A DNA stretch of 64,000 nt from Symbiodinium natans (taxonomy: Eukaryota > Sar > Dinophyceae > Suessiales > Symbiodiniaceae), in assembly GCA_905221605.1 (NCBI GenBank), contig CAJNDS010000469.1, positions 500,685 to 564,684 of the forward strand, written 5' to 3'. The notes below the pieces were generated by a model, which saw nothing but the letters and a program-made list of their open reading frames with translations, was not told the origin of the DNA and ran no database searches. Shown here piece after piece: positions 12,601-24,600 of this stretch; position 1 is the first letter of the stretch; each line of letters begins with the position of its first letter. A program made the translations under genes and the position numbers.

Positions 12601-15600
12601 CGGGGTCGGATACTCGAAAGGCTCTATTTCCAGTCGAGCCGGATTCCGGCCCGTCGAAAAAGACCCCCCCCCCCGCCTGTCTTTTCGGCCCGGGCCACGT
12701 TCTTCGCCCAGGTTTCTCCAGGGTGACGGGCCCGGATACCCCGTCGAGAGCCGTTTTTCGAAAAAAACCTCTTCGGCGAATTCGAAAACCCTCCAAAAAG
12801 CCTGCCTTTTCGCCTCATCGACCCGCGGGGAGGAGCCCTCCTCCCGGTACCGGGGACCTGACCGGGGTCGATTTTCGAGAGGATTTTCGCTAAGGGCGGG
12901 CCGAAGTGACGGGGTCGGATACTCGAAAGGCTCGATTTGCAGTTATCCGGATTCCGGCCCGTCGAAAAAGGCCCCCCCCCCGCCCGTCTTTTCGGCCCGG
13001 GCCACGTTCTTCGCCCAGGTCCCTCCGGAGTGACGGGCCCGGATACCCCCTCGAGAGCCGTTTTTCGAAAAAAACCTCTTCAGCGAATTCGAAAAACCTC
13101 CAAAAAGCCTGCCTTTTCGCCTCATCGATCCGCGGGGAGGAGCCCTCATCCCGGCCCCGGGGACCCGACCGGGGTCGATTTTCGAGAGGATTTTCGCTAA
13201 GGGCGGGCCGAAGTGACGGGGTCGGATACTCGAAAGGCTCGATTTCCAGTCGAACCGGATTCCGGCCCGTCGAAAAAGGCCCCCCCCGCCTGTCTTTTCG
13301 GCCCGGGCCACGTTCTTCGCCCAGGTCCCTCCCGGGTGACGGGCCCGGATACCCCCTCGAGAGCCGCTTTTCGAAAAAAACCTCGTCGGGGAATTCGAAA
13401 ACCCTCTTCGGCGAATTCGAAAACCCCCTCGCCTCATCGACCCGCGGGGAGGAGCCCTCATCCCGGCCCCGGGGACCTGACCGGGGTCGATTTTCGAAAG
13501 GATTTTCGCTAAGGGCGGGCCGAAGTGACGGGGTCGGATACTCGAAAGGCTCGATTTCCACTCGAGCCGGTTCCCGGCCCGTCGAAAAAGGCCCCCCCGC
13601 CGCCCGTCTTTTCGGCCCGGGCCACGTTCTTCGCCCAGGTCCCTCCGGAGTGACGGGCCCGGATGCCCCCTCGAGGGCCGTTTTTGGGAAAAAACCTCTT
13701 CGGCGAATTCGAAAACCCTCCAAAAAGCCTGCCTTTTCGCCTCCTCGACCCGCGGGGAGGAGCCCTCATCCCAACCCCGAAGACCTGAGCAGGGTCGATT
13801 TTCGAGAGGATTTTCGCTAAGGGCGGGCCGAAGTGACGGGGTCGGATACTCGAAAGGCTCGATTTCCAGTCGAGCCGGACTCCGGCCCATCGAAAAAGGC
13901 CCCCCCCCCGCCTGTCTTTTCGGCCCGGGCCCTTTCTTCGCCCAGGTCCCTCCGGAGTGACGGGCCCGGATACCCCCCCGAGAGCCGTTTTTCGAAAAAA
14001 ACCTCCTCGGCAAATTCGAAAACCCTCTAAAAAGCCTGCCTTTTCGCCTCATCGACCCGCGGGGAGGAGCCCTCATCCCGGCCCCGGGGACCCGGCCGAG
14101 GTCGATTTTCGAGAGGATTTTCGCTAAGGGCGGGCCGAAGTGACGGGGTCGGATACTCGAAAGGCTCGATTTCCAGCTTCAACAACATCAACCCCGGAAC
14201 AAACCCGATGCGATGCTCACTGCAGGCTGACATGTCATGAGCAAACGAAGCAGGCACCGGTCGTTGTTTTAGCGCAGGTGGATCTCCCACAGGTGTACGT
14301 GCTGCCAAGCCTCTTTGGGCTGGAGCTTGCGGAGAAATGTCTGCAAAGGCCCGGCTTCGCTTATGCAGGGCTTACAATCGTGGGAGTACTCCCCGACGAA
14401 TGCCTGCCGGTCCCGTTCTTGGCCGTGAACGCGGACCGTTATACTATTCCCCAACGGCTTGCCCAGACGTGCGACCAGGATTGGGTTCTCCGAAACCCGG
14501 AATCCCAGTTGCACCCTCAGGTGTTCGTACACCACCGGGTCGAGGCCACGCGTCCTGAAAAATTGAGAGGCTCGAAGAAATCTACACCCTAAGCTCACGA
14601 TAAGCTCATGAAGGCTGAGTAGCCGGCTCAAAGCTGAAGGCTGTCACGACGGTGTTTGCTGCCCTGTTGGGGTCCATGCGGGCTTTCTTCAGCTGATTCT
14701 TCGAGACCTACAGGGAGTGCAGATGCCAAACAAATTATGATGCGAGACTCCCGATGAGCCTTCGGAGCCATCTCTGCAAAAGCCGGGGGGAATCAAGACA
14801 GTGCGAAGCTCGAGCCAATAATCTACCGATACAGCGATTTCAAGTGCAAGGTCCCCTAGTTAGAGCTCTTTAGTGCCTTCATAGCGGTAGCCATCCCGCC
14901 GAGATGAGGAGGGTCGATAGCATCTGGTCGCCCTCTTAAACCCAGATTTCCACCAAGCATGCCGGCAAGCACCCGCCGGGACGCGCGCGCAACCGAGCAG
15001 CGCTCCAATTTCAAAACCAATGATTTGGGATTTCGAGGGGTTCCCGATCAAGCAAAACGCAGGTGTTTTTCATCGAATCCGAAAACCGAAACGCCCGAAA
15101 ACGAATGACGAGACACTGATTCTGCACCGTGTCCAATTAACGGGCCGCCCCCCCCAAAAAAAAAAAAAAACGATCAGTTTTCAATGAAATCGCGTTTTTC
15201 GGAAAAACCGAAAGCCCGAAATGCAGGTGTTTTTGCTGGGTTTCCGTCATGCGCGAAAGCCGAAATGCCGGGTCCGTCGTCGAAAATCGGTGCCGACCAC
15301 GGCCGACGGGAACGTGACGCAGACCGCGCTCCAACGCTCCAATCTGTCACGTAACATCCCGGACCCGGGGATCCGCCGCGCGCATTTTCGATCCCGACCC
15401 TTCCAAAGCATCCCGAAAAGCCTGCCTTTTCGCCCCAGGACGATTTCTTTCGCCAGGGTTTCTCCAGGGTGATGGGCCCGGATACCCCCCAGACAGTCGT
15501 TTTCCGGAAAAACCTTTTCGGCGAATTCGAAAAGCCTCCAAAAAGCCTGCCTTTTCGCCCCATCGATCCATGGGGAGCAGCCCTCATGCCGACCCCGAGG

Positions 15601-18600
15601 ACCTCAGCAAGGTCGATTTTCGAGAGGATTTTCGCTAAGGGCGGGCCGAAGTGACGGGGTCGGATACTCGAAGAGCTCGATTTCCAGTCGAGCCGGATTC
15701 CGGCCCATCGGAAAAGGCCCCCCCGGCCTGTCTTTCGGCCCGGGCCAAATTCTTCGCCCAGATCTTTCCAGAGTGACGGACGCCCGGGTCCCTCCAAAGT
15801 GACGAGTCCGGATACCTCCCAGAGGTCGTTTTTTGAAAAAAACCTCTTCGGCGAATTCAAAAACCCTTCAAAAAGCCCGCCTTTTCGCCTCGTCGACTCT
15901 ACGGGTTCGGCAAGGTCCGGATTGTAACCCAGGCCCTCGATCACGAAATGATCCCCCCCCCCGGAGGGGGATTCGAACCGGGGTTCGTCTTGAGCCCGCA
16001 GGCGTCAAGGGCCGTGGCTTAACCACTCAGCGGCGGGGATCTTGTCTACAACAGGCAACAAGAACGAACATTGCTGGAACAATGCCCGTGCTGCTCATGC
16101 ACCCGTCCGACGGGCACGCGGGATCGGTGTCTACACCAGATAAAAACCAAACCGACGTCGTCGATGGAAGCTTCAGGAAAACCCAACGCTCTCATACTTC
16201 TCTCCGTAATTGCTTTCGAGCAAGCGAATAATCTCCGAGTTCAGCAATGTCCAGGTCTTTTCCTTCGTCGTCTTGGAAGCCATCTACCACCGATCCGAGA
16301 ATCTTACCCCATATCAAACCGACGTCGTTCAGAGAAGCCTCACGCCCTCATACTTCTCTCCGTAATTGCTTTCGACCGGGTGACGACTCTGCGGGTTCAG
16401 CAACGTCCAGGTCTTTTGCTTCGTCGTCTTGGAAGCCATCTACCGCCGATCCGAGAACATCGTTCGTCCACGCTCCCGTACTTTGATAAGAAGGTTGATG
16501 GCGAAGACCGAACCGACGTCGTCGAGAGTCGGCGGTTGAAACCTGTAGCCCCGACGCCAGTGAAAAACCTGAACCCTGGCCCCCGGGGCCCGCCCGTGAA
16601 AAACCCGAACCCTGGTCCTGCGAGGCCTCGATTTTTCCCCAACCCTCCCTCGCACAACACTCCAAACCAGTGAAAACCCGAAACCTGGCCATTCGAGACG
16701 CCGGTGAGAATCCTGAACCCTGGCTCCTCGAGCCCGGCCCCGACGCCAGTGAAAAACCTGAACCCTAGCCCCCCGAGCCCGCCCGTGAAAAACCCGAACC
16801 CTGGCCCTGCGAGGATTCGATTTTTCCCCAACCCTCCCTCGCACAACACTCCAACCCAGTGAAAAACCCGAACCCTGGCCCTTCGAGACGCCAGTGAAAA
16901 TCCCGAACCCTGGCCCCTCGAGCCAGTGAAAAAAAAAACAGTGAAAAACCTGAACCCTGGCCCCTCGAGCCCCTCGAAAAAAACAGTGACAATCCGAACC
17001 CTGGGGCTCCGGCCCGTGAGAAACCGAACCCTGGGGCCCCGACGCCAGTGAAAAACCTGAACCCTGGTCCCCCGAGCCCGCCCATGAAAAACCTCAAAAA
17101 TCCTGAACCCTGGGGCCCCGACGCCAGTGAAAATCCTGAACCCTGGCCCCCCGAGCCCGCCCGTGAAAAACCTGAACCCTGGTCCTGCGAGGGCTCGAAT
17201 TTTCCCCAACCCTCCCTCGAACAACACTCAAAACCAGTGAAAAACCTGAACCCTGGCACATAAAGGGGCCAGTGAAAATCCTGAACCCTGGCCCCTCCAG
17301 CCCGTGAAAAAAAACAGTGAAAAACTTGAACCCTGGAGCCCCCACGCCTACGAAAAAGCTAAACAACCAGTGGAGAACCTGAAAAGCCAATGAAAAACCT
17401 GAACCCTGGCCCTTCGAGGAGCCAGTGAAAATCCTGAACCCTGGCCCCTCCAGCCCGTGAAAAAAAACAGTGAAAAACTTGAACCCTGGAGCCCCCACGC
17501 CTGCGAAAAAGCCAAGCAACCAGTGGACAACCTGAAAAACCAACGAAAAACACTTCGATGAAAAACGTTGAGAAACCCGAACCCTGGCCCTTCGAGGCCG
17601 GCTTGTGCCCAAATCCACGAAGGTTTGTGCCCAAATCCACGAAGGTTTGTGCCCAAATCCACGAAGGTTTGTGCCCAAATCCACGAAGGTTTGTGCCCAA
17701 ATCCACGAAGGTTTGTGCCCAAATCCACGAAGGTTTGTGCCCAAATCCACGAAGCCTCGAACCTTTATAATGTTCATGGCCTTCGTGGATTTGGGCACAA
17801 ACCTTCGTGGATTTGGGCACAAACCTTCGTGGATTTGGGCACAAACCTTCGTGGATTTGGGCACAAAACCGTTGAAAAACCTGAACCCTGGCCCCCCGAC
17901 GCCGGCGAAAACCAGTGAAAAACCTGAACCCTGGCCCTTCGAGGCCGGTTTGTGCCCAAATCCACGAAGGTTTGTGCCCAAATCCACGAAGGTTTGTGCC
18001 CAAATCCACGAAGGTTTGTGCCCAAATAAATCCACGAAGGGGTTTAACATTTAAATATATATGGTAGGAGAGGTTTAGGGTTTAGGGTTTAGGGTTTAGG
18101 GTTTAGGGTTTAGGGTTTAGGGTTTAGGGTTTAGGGTTTAGGGTTTAGGGCTCAGGGTTTAGGGTTTAGGGTTGGCATATCCCCCATATACCAACAGCCC
18201 TGAATAGGGGTCATAAGATATCAAGGACCGTTAGTAGAAGGGGAACATCCCACTTGTCTGGGCTTAAGGCTTCGGGTCTAGGGTTCAAGGCTTTAAGACC
18301 GAAAAACGAAAAGAAGAAACAAATCCCCAACCCCCCCCCCCCCCCCAAAAAAAAAAAAAAAAAACTGAAGCCTAGTTTCGAACTGCAGGCCGAGGACTCC
18401 CACCCTTATATAACCCTAAACCCGAACCCCCATCCCTAAACCCTAAACCTAGACCATCAAACCTAAACCCTACACCCCCCAAGCCCAGAACCGCTCTGCC
18501 CCTTTGCCCCTACGGTCTCCAGCAGGCTGAAAAGTTATGATACGTCGAGGCGACTGGGCGCACGCACTCCGGGTTTAGGGTTTAGGGATTAGGGCTGAGG

Positions 18601-21600
18601 GTTGAGGGTGATGAGGTTGAGGTTAGGGTTGAGGGTTGAGGGTTGAGGTTGAGGTTGGGTTGATGGGTTTAGGGGTTTAGGGTTTAGGGTTTTAGGGTTT
18701 AGGGTTTAGGGTTTAGGGTTTAGGGTTTAGGGCTGAGGGTTGAGGTTGAGGGTGAGGGTTTAGGGCTTGGGTTTGGGAAGTGCCCGCAACCCTTGTCAAC
18801 GACCTCCAGATGAAGGGTGCATCGGCCCTTGCAGGTTTAGGCCCCGAAACCCTGAACCCTGACAGGTTTTGGGATTTGCAAAGCGCCCCTAAAGCTTTAG
18901 GGAGGGGAGGGGGGGGCGGGGTTGGGGCCCGGGCTTAGGGCCCTCTTCGCCGCTAGCTATTTGTATCCTAAAGGCTGGAAAAAGATCGGCTGTGCCCTTG
19001 TACATATCGGAAAACAGAACCGTTTCCATCATTCTGCAAGTATTGAGGATGAGGTGCTCGGCCTAAGCACGGAACCTGCACCCACTCCTCTTTTGAGGGG
19101 GGAGGCGAGTAAGGGAGAAGAGCGTTGAGCTTTGGTACTGGCATGGCAGGGGGAGGGGGAGGTGGGAGGAGCCCTCATTCCGTTGTTGCCAGGAGGCGTT
19201 CGACCAAGTAGCGCCCACCTGAAAAGAAGCTCCGGAGGGGAGGAGGGTTTAGGCGTGTCAAGGTTTGGGGTATAAGTTTATGTTTCGGTAGGTTGATAGG
19301 GTTAAGGGTGCGGGGCTCAGTCGGGCATTTCGGGCTTGGGTCTTAGGGTTGAGCAACAAACTCAGAAACAGTCACAGGCCATGAATGTCACATTGAACTC
19401 CCTGCGCAGGGAGGCAAAGGACTACCCTCGCACAAGGGTTTGTACTTACTCTAAACCCTAAACCCTAAACCCTAAACCCTAAACCCTAAACCCTAAACCC
19501 TAAACCCTAAACCCTAAACCCTAAACCCTAAACCCTAAACCCTAAACCCTAAACCCTAAACCCTAAACCCTAACCCGAAACCCTAAACCCTAAACCCTAA
19601 ACCCTAAACCCTAAACCCTAAACCCTAAACCCTAAACCCTAAACCCTAAACCCTAAACCCTAAACCCTAAACCCTAAACCCTAAACCCTAAACCCTAAAC
19701 CCTAAACCAAAAGCGGCAGCAGCGTGCCTGCTGGCTCTCCATGGCGGCCACGAGGTCTGCACCCAGCTCGAAGGCCACCTTCACCAAAAGCTTCTTGGGG
19801 CTTTAGGGTGTTTAGGGTTTAGGCTTTAGGGTTTAGGGTTTAGGGTCAAGGGTTTAGGGTTTAGGGTTTGAGGTTTAGGGTCTAGAGCTGTTTGGGTTTA
19901 GGGGTTATGGCGTTGAGTACAGGGGTAGGGTAAACCCCAAACCCTAAACTATAAATCTTCAAACCCTAAATCCAAAATCTTCAAATCCTAAACCCTAAAC
20001 CCTAAACCCGAAACCCTAAACCCTAAACCCTAAACCCCCCGCCACCCCCCAAGCTTCTCTGGAGCCGCGGCGCCGGGGGAAGCAGCGACAGGGCCCGCAG
20101 CGTGGCGGTCGGCGTGCCCGGCGTTGCCAGGTGCTTGAGGTAACCTTGGAGGGCTCTCTTGACAAGATGAAGGGGGCTATGAAGCCTTTGGTTTAGAGTT
20201 TAAGTTCTAGGGTTTAGGGTTGAGGGTTGAGGGTTGGGGGCTTATATAGGGGTTTAGGGTTTACTTGGGCCCTATATATACCCGCTAAGGGAGGGTTCAA
20301 GGGTTAGGTTTTGGGCTTTAGGGTTCTAAGCTTGGGTTTGTGGCTTTGGGGCCCCCAGGGTCAGATCATAGCGAACCCTGCAAACGCAAGACTAGCACTG
20401 AGACTAGCAAAAATGCCTAATAGCCCAGGTCTACTAAACAAGGCTGCTGTCTCTGGATTTAGGGTTTAGGGTTGGGGCTTCAGGCTTGGGGTTTAGGGTT
20501 TTTGAGTTTAGGGTTTCGGGTTTAGGGCCGCCGGGAATTAAAGGGCTAGTGACCCGGCTCCCTGCCATCGCAGTGCTTTTTGCGCCCTCATAGATCCTAG
20601 GCAACGTGGATGTCCGGACTGTCCTTTGCACCCCTGGAGTGAAAGGCCGCGAGGGTTTAGGGTTTAGGGTTTAGGGGGTTTAGGGGGTTTAGGGGGTTTA
20701 GGGGGTTTAGGGGGTTTAGGCGGTTTAGGCGGTTTAGGCGGTTTAGGCGGTTTAGGCGGTTTAGGCGGTTTAGGCGGTTTAGGCGGTTTAGGGTTCAGGG
20801 CTAAGGGTTTAGGGTTTACGGGTTAGGGTTCCTAAGCCAAACGAGGACGGGCCGCTCGTGGTGTAGAACAGGATGGAGCCCACTGTGGCAGCCGTCTTCG
20901 CCTTGTGGCGAGAAGGGGATCGGGGCTTCAGGCGTTTAGGGTTCAGGGTTTAGGGTTTAGGGTTCAGGGTGCTTAGGGCGTTTAGGCTGTTCAGGGCCTC
21001 GGGGAGCAAGGTGCCGCAATTCCCCTAATTAACCCCCCTACCCCCCAACCTCCCCAAACCCCCTAAACCCCCTAAACCCCCTAAACCCCCTAAACCCTAA
21101 ACCCTGAATCCTAAACCCTAAACCCTAAGCCCTAAACCCTAAACCCTAAATTCTAAACCCTAAACCCCAAACCTCAAACCCCAAACCCCAAACCCCAAAC
21201 CCCAAACCCCAAACCCCAAACCCCAAACCGCAAACCCCAAACCCCACACCCCAAACCCCAAACCCCAACCCACCCAACCCCAAACCCCAACCCCAAACCC
21301 GCCCCCCCCCCCCCCCCCCCCCAAGAGTGTCAAAGGGGCCCTGGTGAAGAAGCTGGTGATGAGCAGCCCGTAGGCGATGGCGGCAGCCGCAAAAAGCCTG
21401 AACGCTTCAACTGCTAAACCCTAAACCCTAAACCCTAAACCCTAAACCCTAAACCCTAAACCCTAAACCCTAAACCCTAAACCCTAAACCTTGAAAAAAG
21501 AACAGACCCAACCCTAAGGGCTGAGCGCTAAACCTTAAACCCTAAACCCCAAACCCCCAGACCCTCTACCCAAACCCTAAACCCTCAACCCCAAGCCTTC

Positions 21601-24600
21601 AACCCTAAACCCCAAACCCTCCACCCTCAACCCTCTTGAGTTTAGGGTTGCATGGGGGGCTCAGGCTTGTGGCTCGTGTCTTCGTGCTCGGGAACCTAAA
21701 CCCTAAACCCTAAACCCTAAACCCTAAACCCTAAACCCCAAACCCTAAACCCTAAACCCGGGAATCCTAGCTTTTCTTCAGCTCTGCCCCGCTGGAACCA
21801 TAAGTCCTAAACGCGGGAGGCAAGTCGGGTGTCGAAGGGTTTAGGGTTTAGGGTTTGGAGTTTTAGGGTTTAGGGTTTACGGCGTGTCCATCCAGCGCTT
21901 AGGGTCTAGGGATAATCTGTAACCCCTGCACATACCCTGAACCCTGAACCCCCCTCAACCCTCAACCCTAAACCCTAAACCCTAAACCAAAACACATGTC
22001 CAAGCTGCATGAACCAGCAGAAGAGCAGCGACGGGCTGCTTCGCGGGAGGATCTGCCCGGGACGAACTACGGAGTTTCGGGCACAGAGTGGCGAGTGACA
22101 TTAGCTTTTTCGGGCTTCATGGGGGTTGTAGGGCTTTGCCCGGACTTAGGGGTTTTTCTCCGGATTTAGAGGGTGGCAAAAATGGATAACGGAGCTATAT
22201 ATGATCTGGGGCAGAACGTCCCAACAGCCACCGAATCCTGCGCCCAAAGAGCCGGGTAAGGCCCGAAAATCCTCAAGTTTTGCTATGACTCACGTCTACG
22301 ATGATACGGTTTGTGTTGCTATTCTTGCTGTGACGGATAATGGCAAATCTGGTGAAAGCCGATGCAGAATTTAGGGTTTAGGGCTTTGGGGCGTAGGGGT
22401 TGAAAACCCGGACCCGTAAATCATAGACCCTAGACCCCAAAACCTCAAACCCTAAACCTTAAGCCCTAAACCCCAAACCCTAAAGGCCCTAAGCCTTAGG
22501 GTTTGGGGGTTGCGGGGTTTTGGGCTGTATCATCTTGTCTGGGCAGCCCTCAGTCGATGGGAGCTAGGACTTCATCAGCCTCATGCCACGACCTGCGCCC
22601 TGTAACCCTAAACCCTAAGCCCTAAGCCCTAAACCCTAAACCCTAAACCCTAAACCCTAAGCCCTAAACCCTAAACCCTAAACCCTAAACCCTAAACCCT
22701 AACCCTAAACCCTGAACCCTACACCCTGAACCCTAAACCCTAAACCCTAAGCCCTGAACCCTAAACCCTGAACCCTAAACCCTAAAGCCAAAACCCTAAA
22801 CCCTAAACCCTGCACTCACACAGCCTTGCCAGCAACCAGAATCACGACCACTCCGGTGACCACGAAGAGGTAGAGGATCACCTCCACATCGCTTGGGAAG
22901 GCTCTCTTCCCATGTGTTGGGGATAACCCTAACTAACCCCTAAACCCTAAACCCGAAACCCTGAACCCCAAACCCTAAACCCTAAACCCTAAAGGGTCCT
23001 CTAAGAAGGGTCTCTGAAGTTTTAATCAAGGTTCGGGGGTCATAAGGGTTTCTTGTGCAAACGTGGAGATAAAGCTAGCCGAAGCCCCACCAACCGGAAG
23101 TAGCATCAGAATTTGAAGGCCCTGGGAGAAGGGCTCAGGGTTTAGGGTTTGGGGTTTAGGCTTCGGGTTTCGGGTTTAGGGTGTATCAGTGTACGCGCGA
23201 GGGGAGTGCGCCTTCTCTTTAGACTTCGGGGCGCACTCCCTATCGCGCGCTCACATAGCTTAGTAGCCCCACCCCCCCCCCACCCGAACTATTCTCGCAA
23301 GGGTTTAGGGCTTTGCCTCCCAAAGCCCCCCTTGCAAGGGAGACTTCTTGTTATTCTTCTTTGAATTGCGGCGTTCTCGCCAGTTTAGGGATTAGGGTCT
23401 AGTCTAGGGTTCACGCCCCAAAACCCTAAACCGTAAACCCTAAAAGCTAAACCCTAAACCCTAAACCCTAAACCCTAAACCCTAAACCCTAAACCCTAAA
23501 CCCTAAACCCCAAGCCCACACTGCCGCCACTTGGGGCCCCCTGCGTAGGTCAGCGCCCAGGACACATAGAAGGCTGCGGGGTGCATTCCTTGGTGTGGTC
23601 TAGATTAGGGTTTAGGGTGTGGGGTTTAGGGTTTAGGGTTTAGGGTTTAGGGTTTAGGGTTTAGGGTTTAGGGTTTAGGGTTTAGGGTTTAGGGTTTAGG
23701 GTTTAGGGTTTAGGGTTTAGGGTTTAGGGTTTAGGTTTAGGGTTTAGGGTTTAGGGTTAGGGTTTAGGTTTAGGGATGGGGGTTTAGGGTTTAGGGTTTA
23801 GGGCTTAGGGTTTAGGGTTTTGGATTTAGGGTTTGGGGCTTAGGGTTGAGGGAGCCCGTTTACGGTTTTAGGGCTTAGGGGTTTAAGGCTCCAGGCTTTG
23901 AGGCTTTGGGGGTTTAGGGTCGTTTTTGGTTTGGGGTTTGTAGTGGGTTAAGGCATGAGGGGTGTAGAGTCTCAGTGTCTAGAGTTTTAGTGACTTCGGG
24001 CGTCAGGGTCTAGGGCTGTGACGTTGGTTCGGGGTTAGTGTTGGGGCTTAGAGCTTCATTTAGGGTTTTAAGGATTCGGGCTTTCGTTTTAGGCAGCCTT
24101 GTGCTTAAGACTACGAAAAGCTGGATCGGGTCAGGGTCACACGGGCTTTGGGTTTAGTTTGGGGGTTAGAGCTTAGGGTTTGGCAAGCTGCGGGTAGCTT
24201 AGGCAGTTTAGGTAGCCGAAGTCCCCTTCTGCCCCCCCCCCCCCCCCAAAAAAAAAAAAACCGCCTTACATTTCCCTAAGCCCTCATCCCTACATGTTCC
24301 TCAGCCCGAATTCGACCCTAAACTGCACCAAACCCTAAGCCCTAAGCCCTAAGCCCTGAACCCTAAACCCTAAACCCTAAACCCGAAACCCTAAACCCTG
24401 AACCCTGAACCCTAAACCCTAAACCCTAAACCCTAAACCCTAAACCCTAGCTCAGAAACCCCTGCCAGGTCGCCCATCATCCGCATGCCATCTCGTAGCC
24501 GCGCTTCGCGCTCGTGCACGACGCTGGTCACCATCCGATTGACCTCTGCTTGAGGGCGTTTTAAAGGGTTTCGGGTTCAGGGTTTAGGGTTTAGGGTCGA

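Larger units (their letters stand above)
11873..15700 (+). repeat. Direct duplication (about 0.75 kb, 3.06 kb apart) flanking a satellite array
   Basis: 11873-12640 and 14937-15700 align along their length, for example GCATGCCGGCA at 11896/14959, CAATTTCAAAACCAATGATTT, and AACGTGACGCAGACCGCGCT at 12243/15309. The copies differ by scattered substitutions and short indels. Not an LTR pair as far as can be seen: no TG...CA ends and no retroelement ORF between. Confidence 0.7.
2347..18790 (-). other. Giant 16.4-kb intron of the ABCA gene hosting the Rep-helicase module and satellites
   Basis: Flanked by ABCA exon 39 (FIWRSLTR) and exon 40 (SSGMLAFD), which are neighbours in the family alignment. 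It begins GTTGCG and ends ACCAG. Contents, in transcript order: telomeric arrays (18.8-18.06 kb), a 22-bp inverted array, degenerate satellites, a tRNA-like sequence, a 308-bp array, 44-bp iterons, then the intronless cluster 11.0-2.78 kb. Between about 2.4 and 18.05 kb there are no telomeric arrays, unlike all the other introns, which suggests this block was inserted as a unit. Confidence 0.7.

Noticed and set aside
12943-14076. 377-codon and similar frames on both strands of the 308-bp satellite
   Set aside because: Tandem-repeat artefacts; units differ by indels and both strands are equally open.
11873-15700. LTR retrotransposon with the duplicated blocks as LTRs
   Set aside because: No TG...CA ends, primer-binding site or gag-pol frame between the blocks.
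17602-18040. CRISPR array
   Set aside because: No unique spacers between the 22-bp units; they are directly tandem, in a eukaryotic-type context.
17094-18050. 318-codon minus-strand frame and the C-P-N-P-R / K-S-T-K repeat peptides
   Set aside because: Arise from the GTGAAAAACC and 22-bp arrays; no start, splice or family signal.
20565-20655. Extra ABCA exon between exons 36 and 37
   Set aside because: Exons 36 and 37 already join in phase and match the family; the island's frames (either strand) do not fit.
22540-22610. Extra ABCA exon between exons 33 and 34
   Set aside because: Exons 33 and 34 join in phase without it; only a short weak frame.
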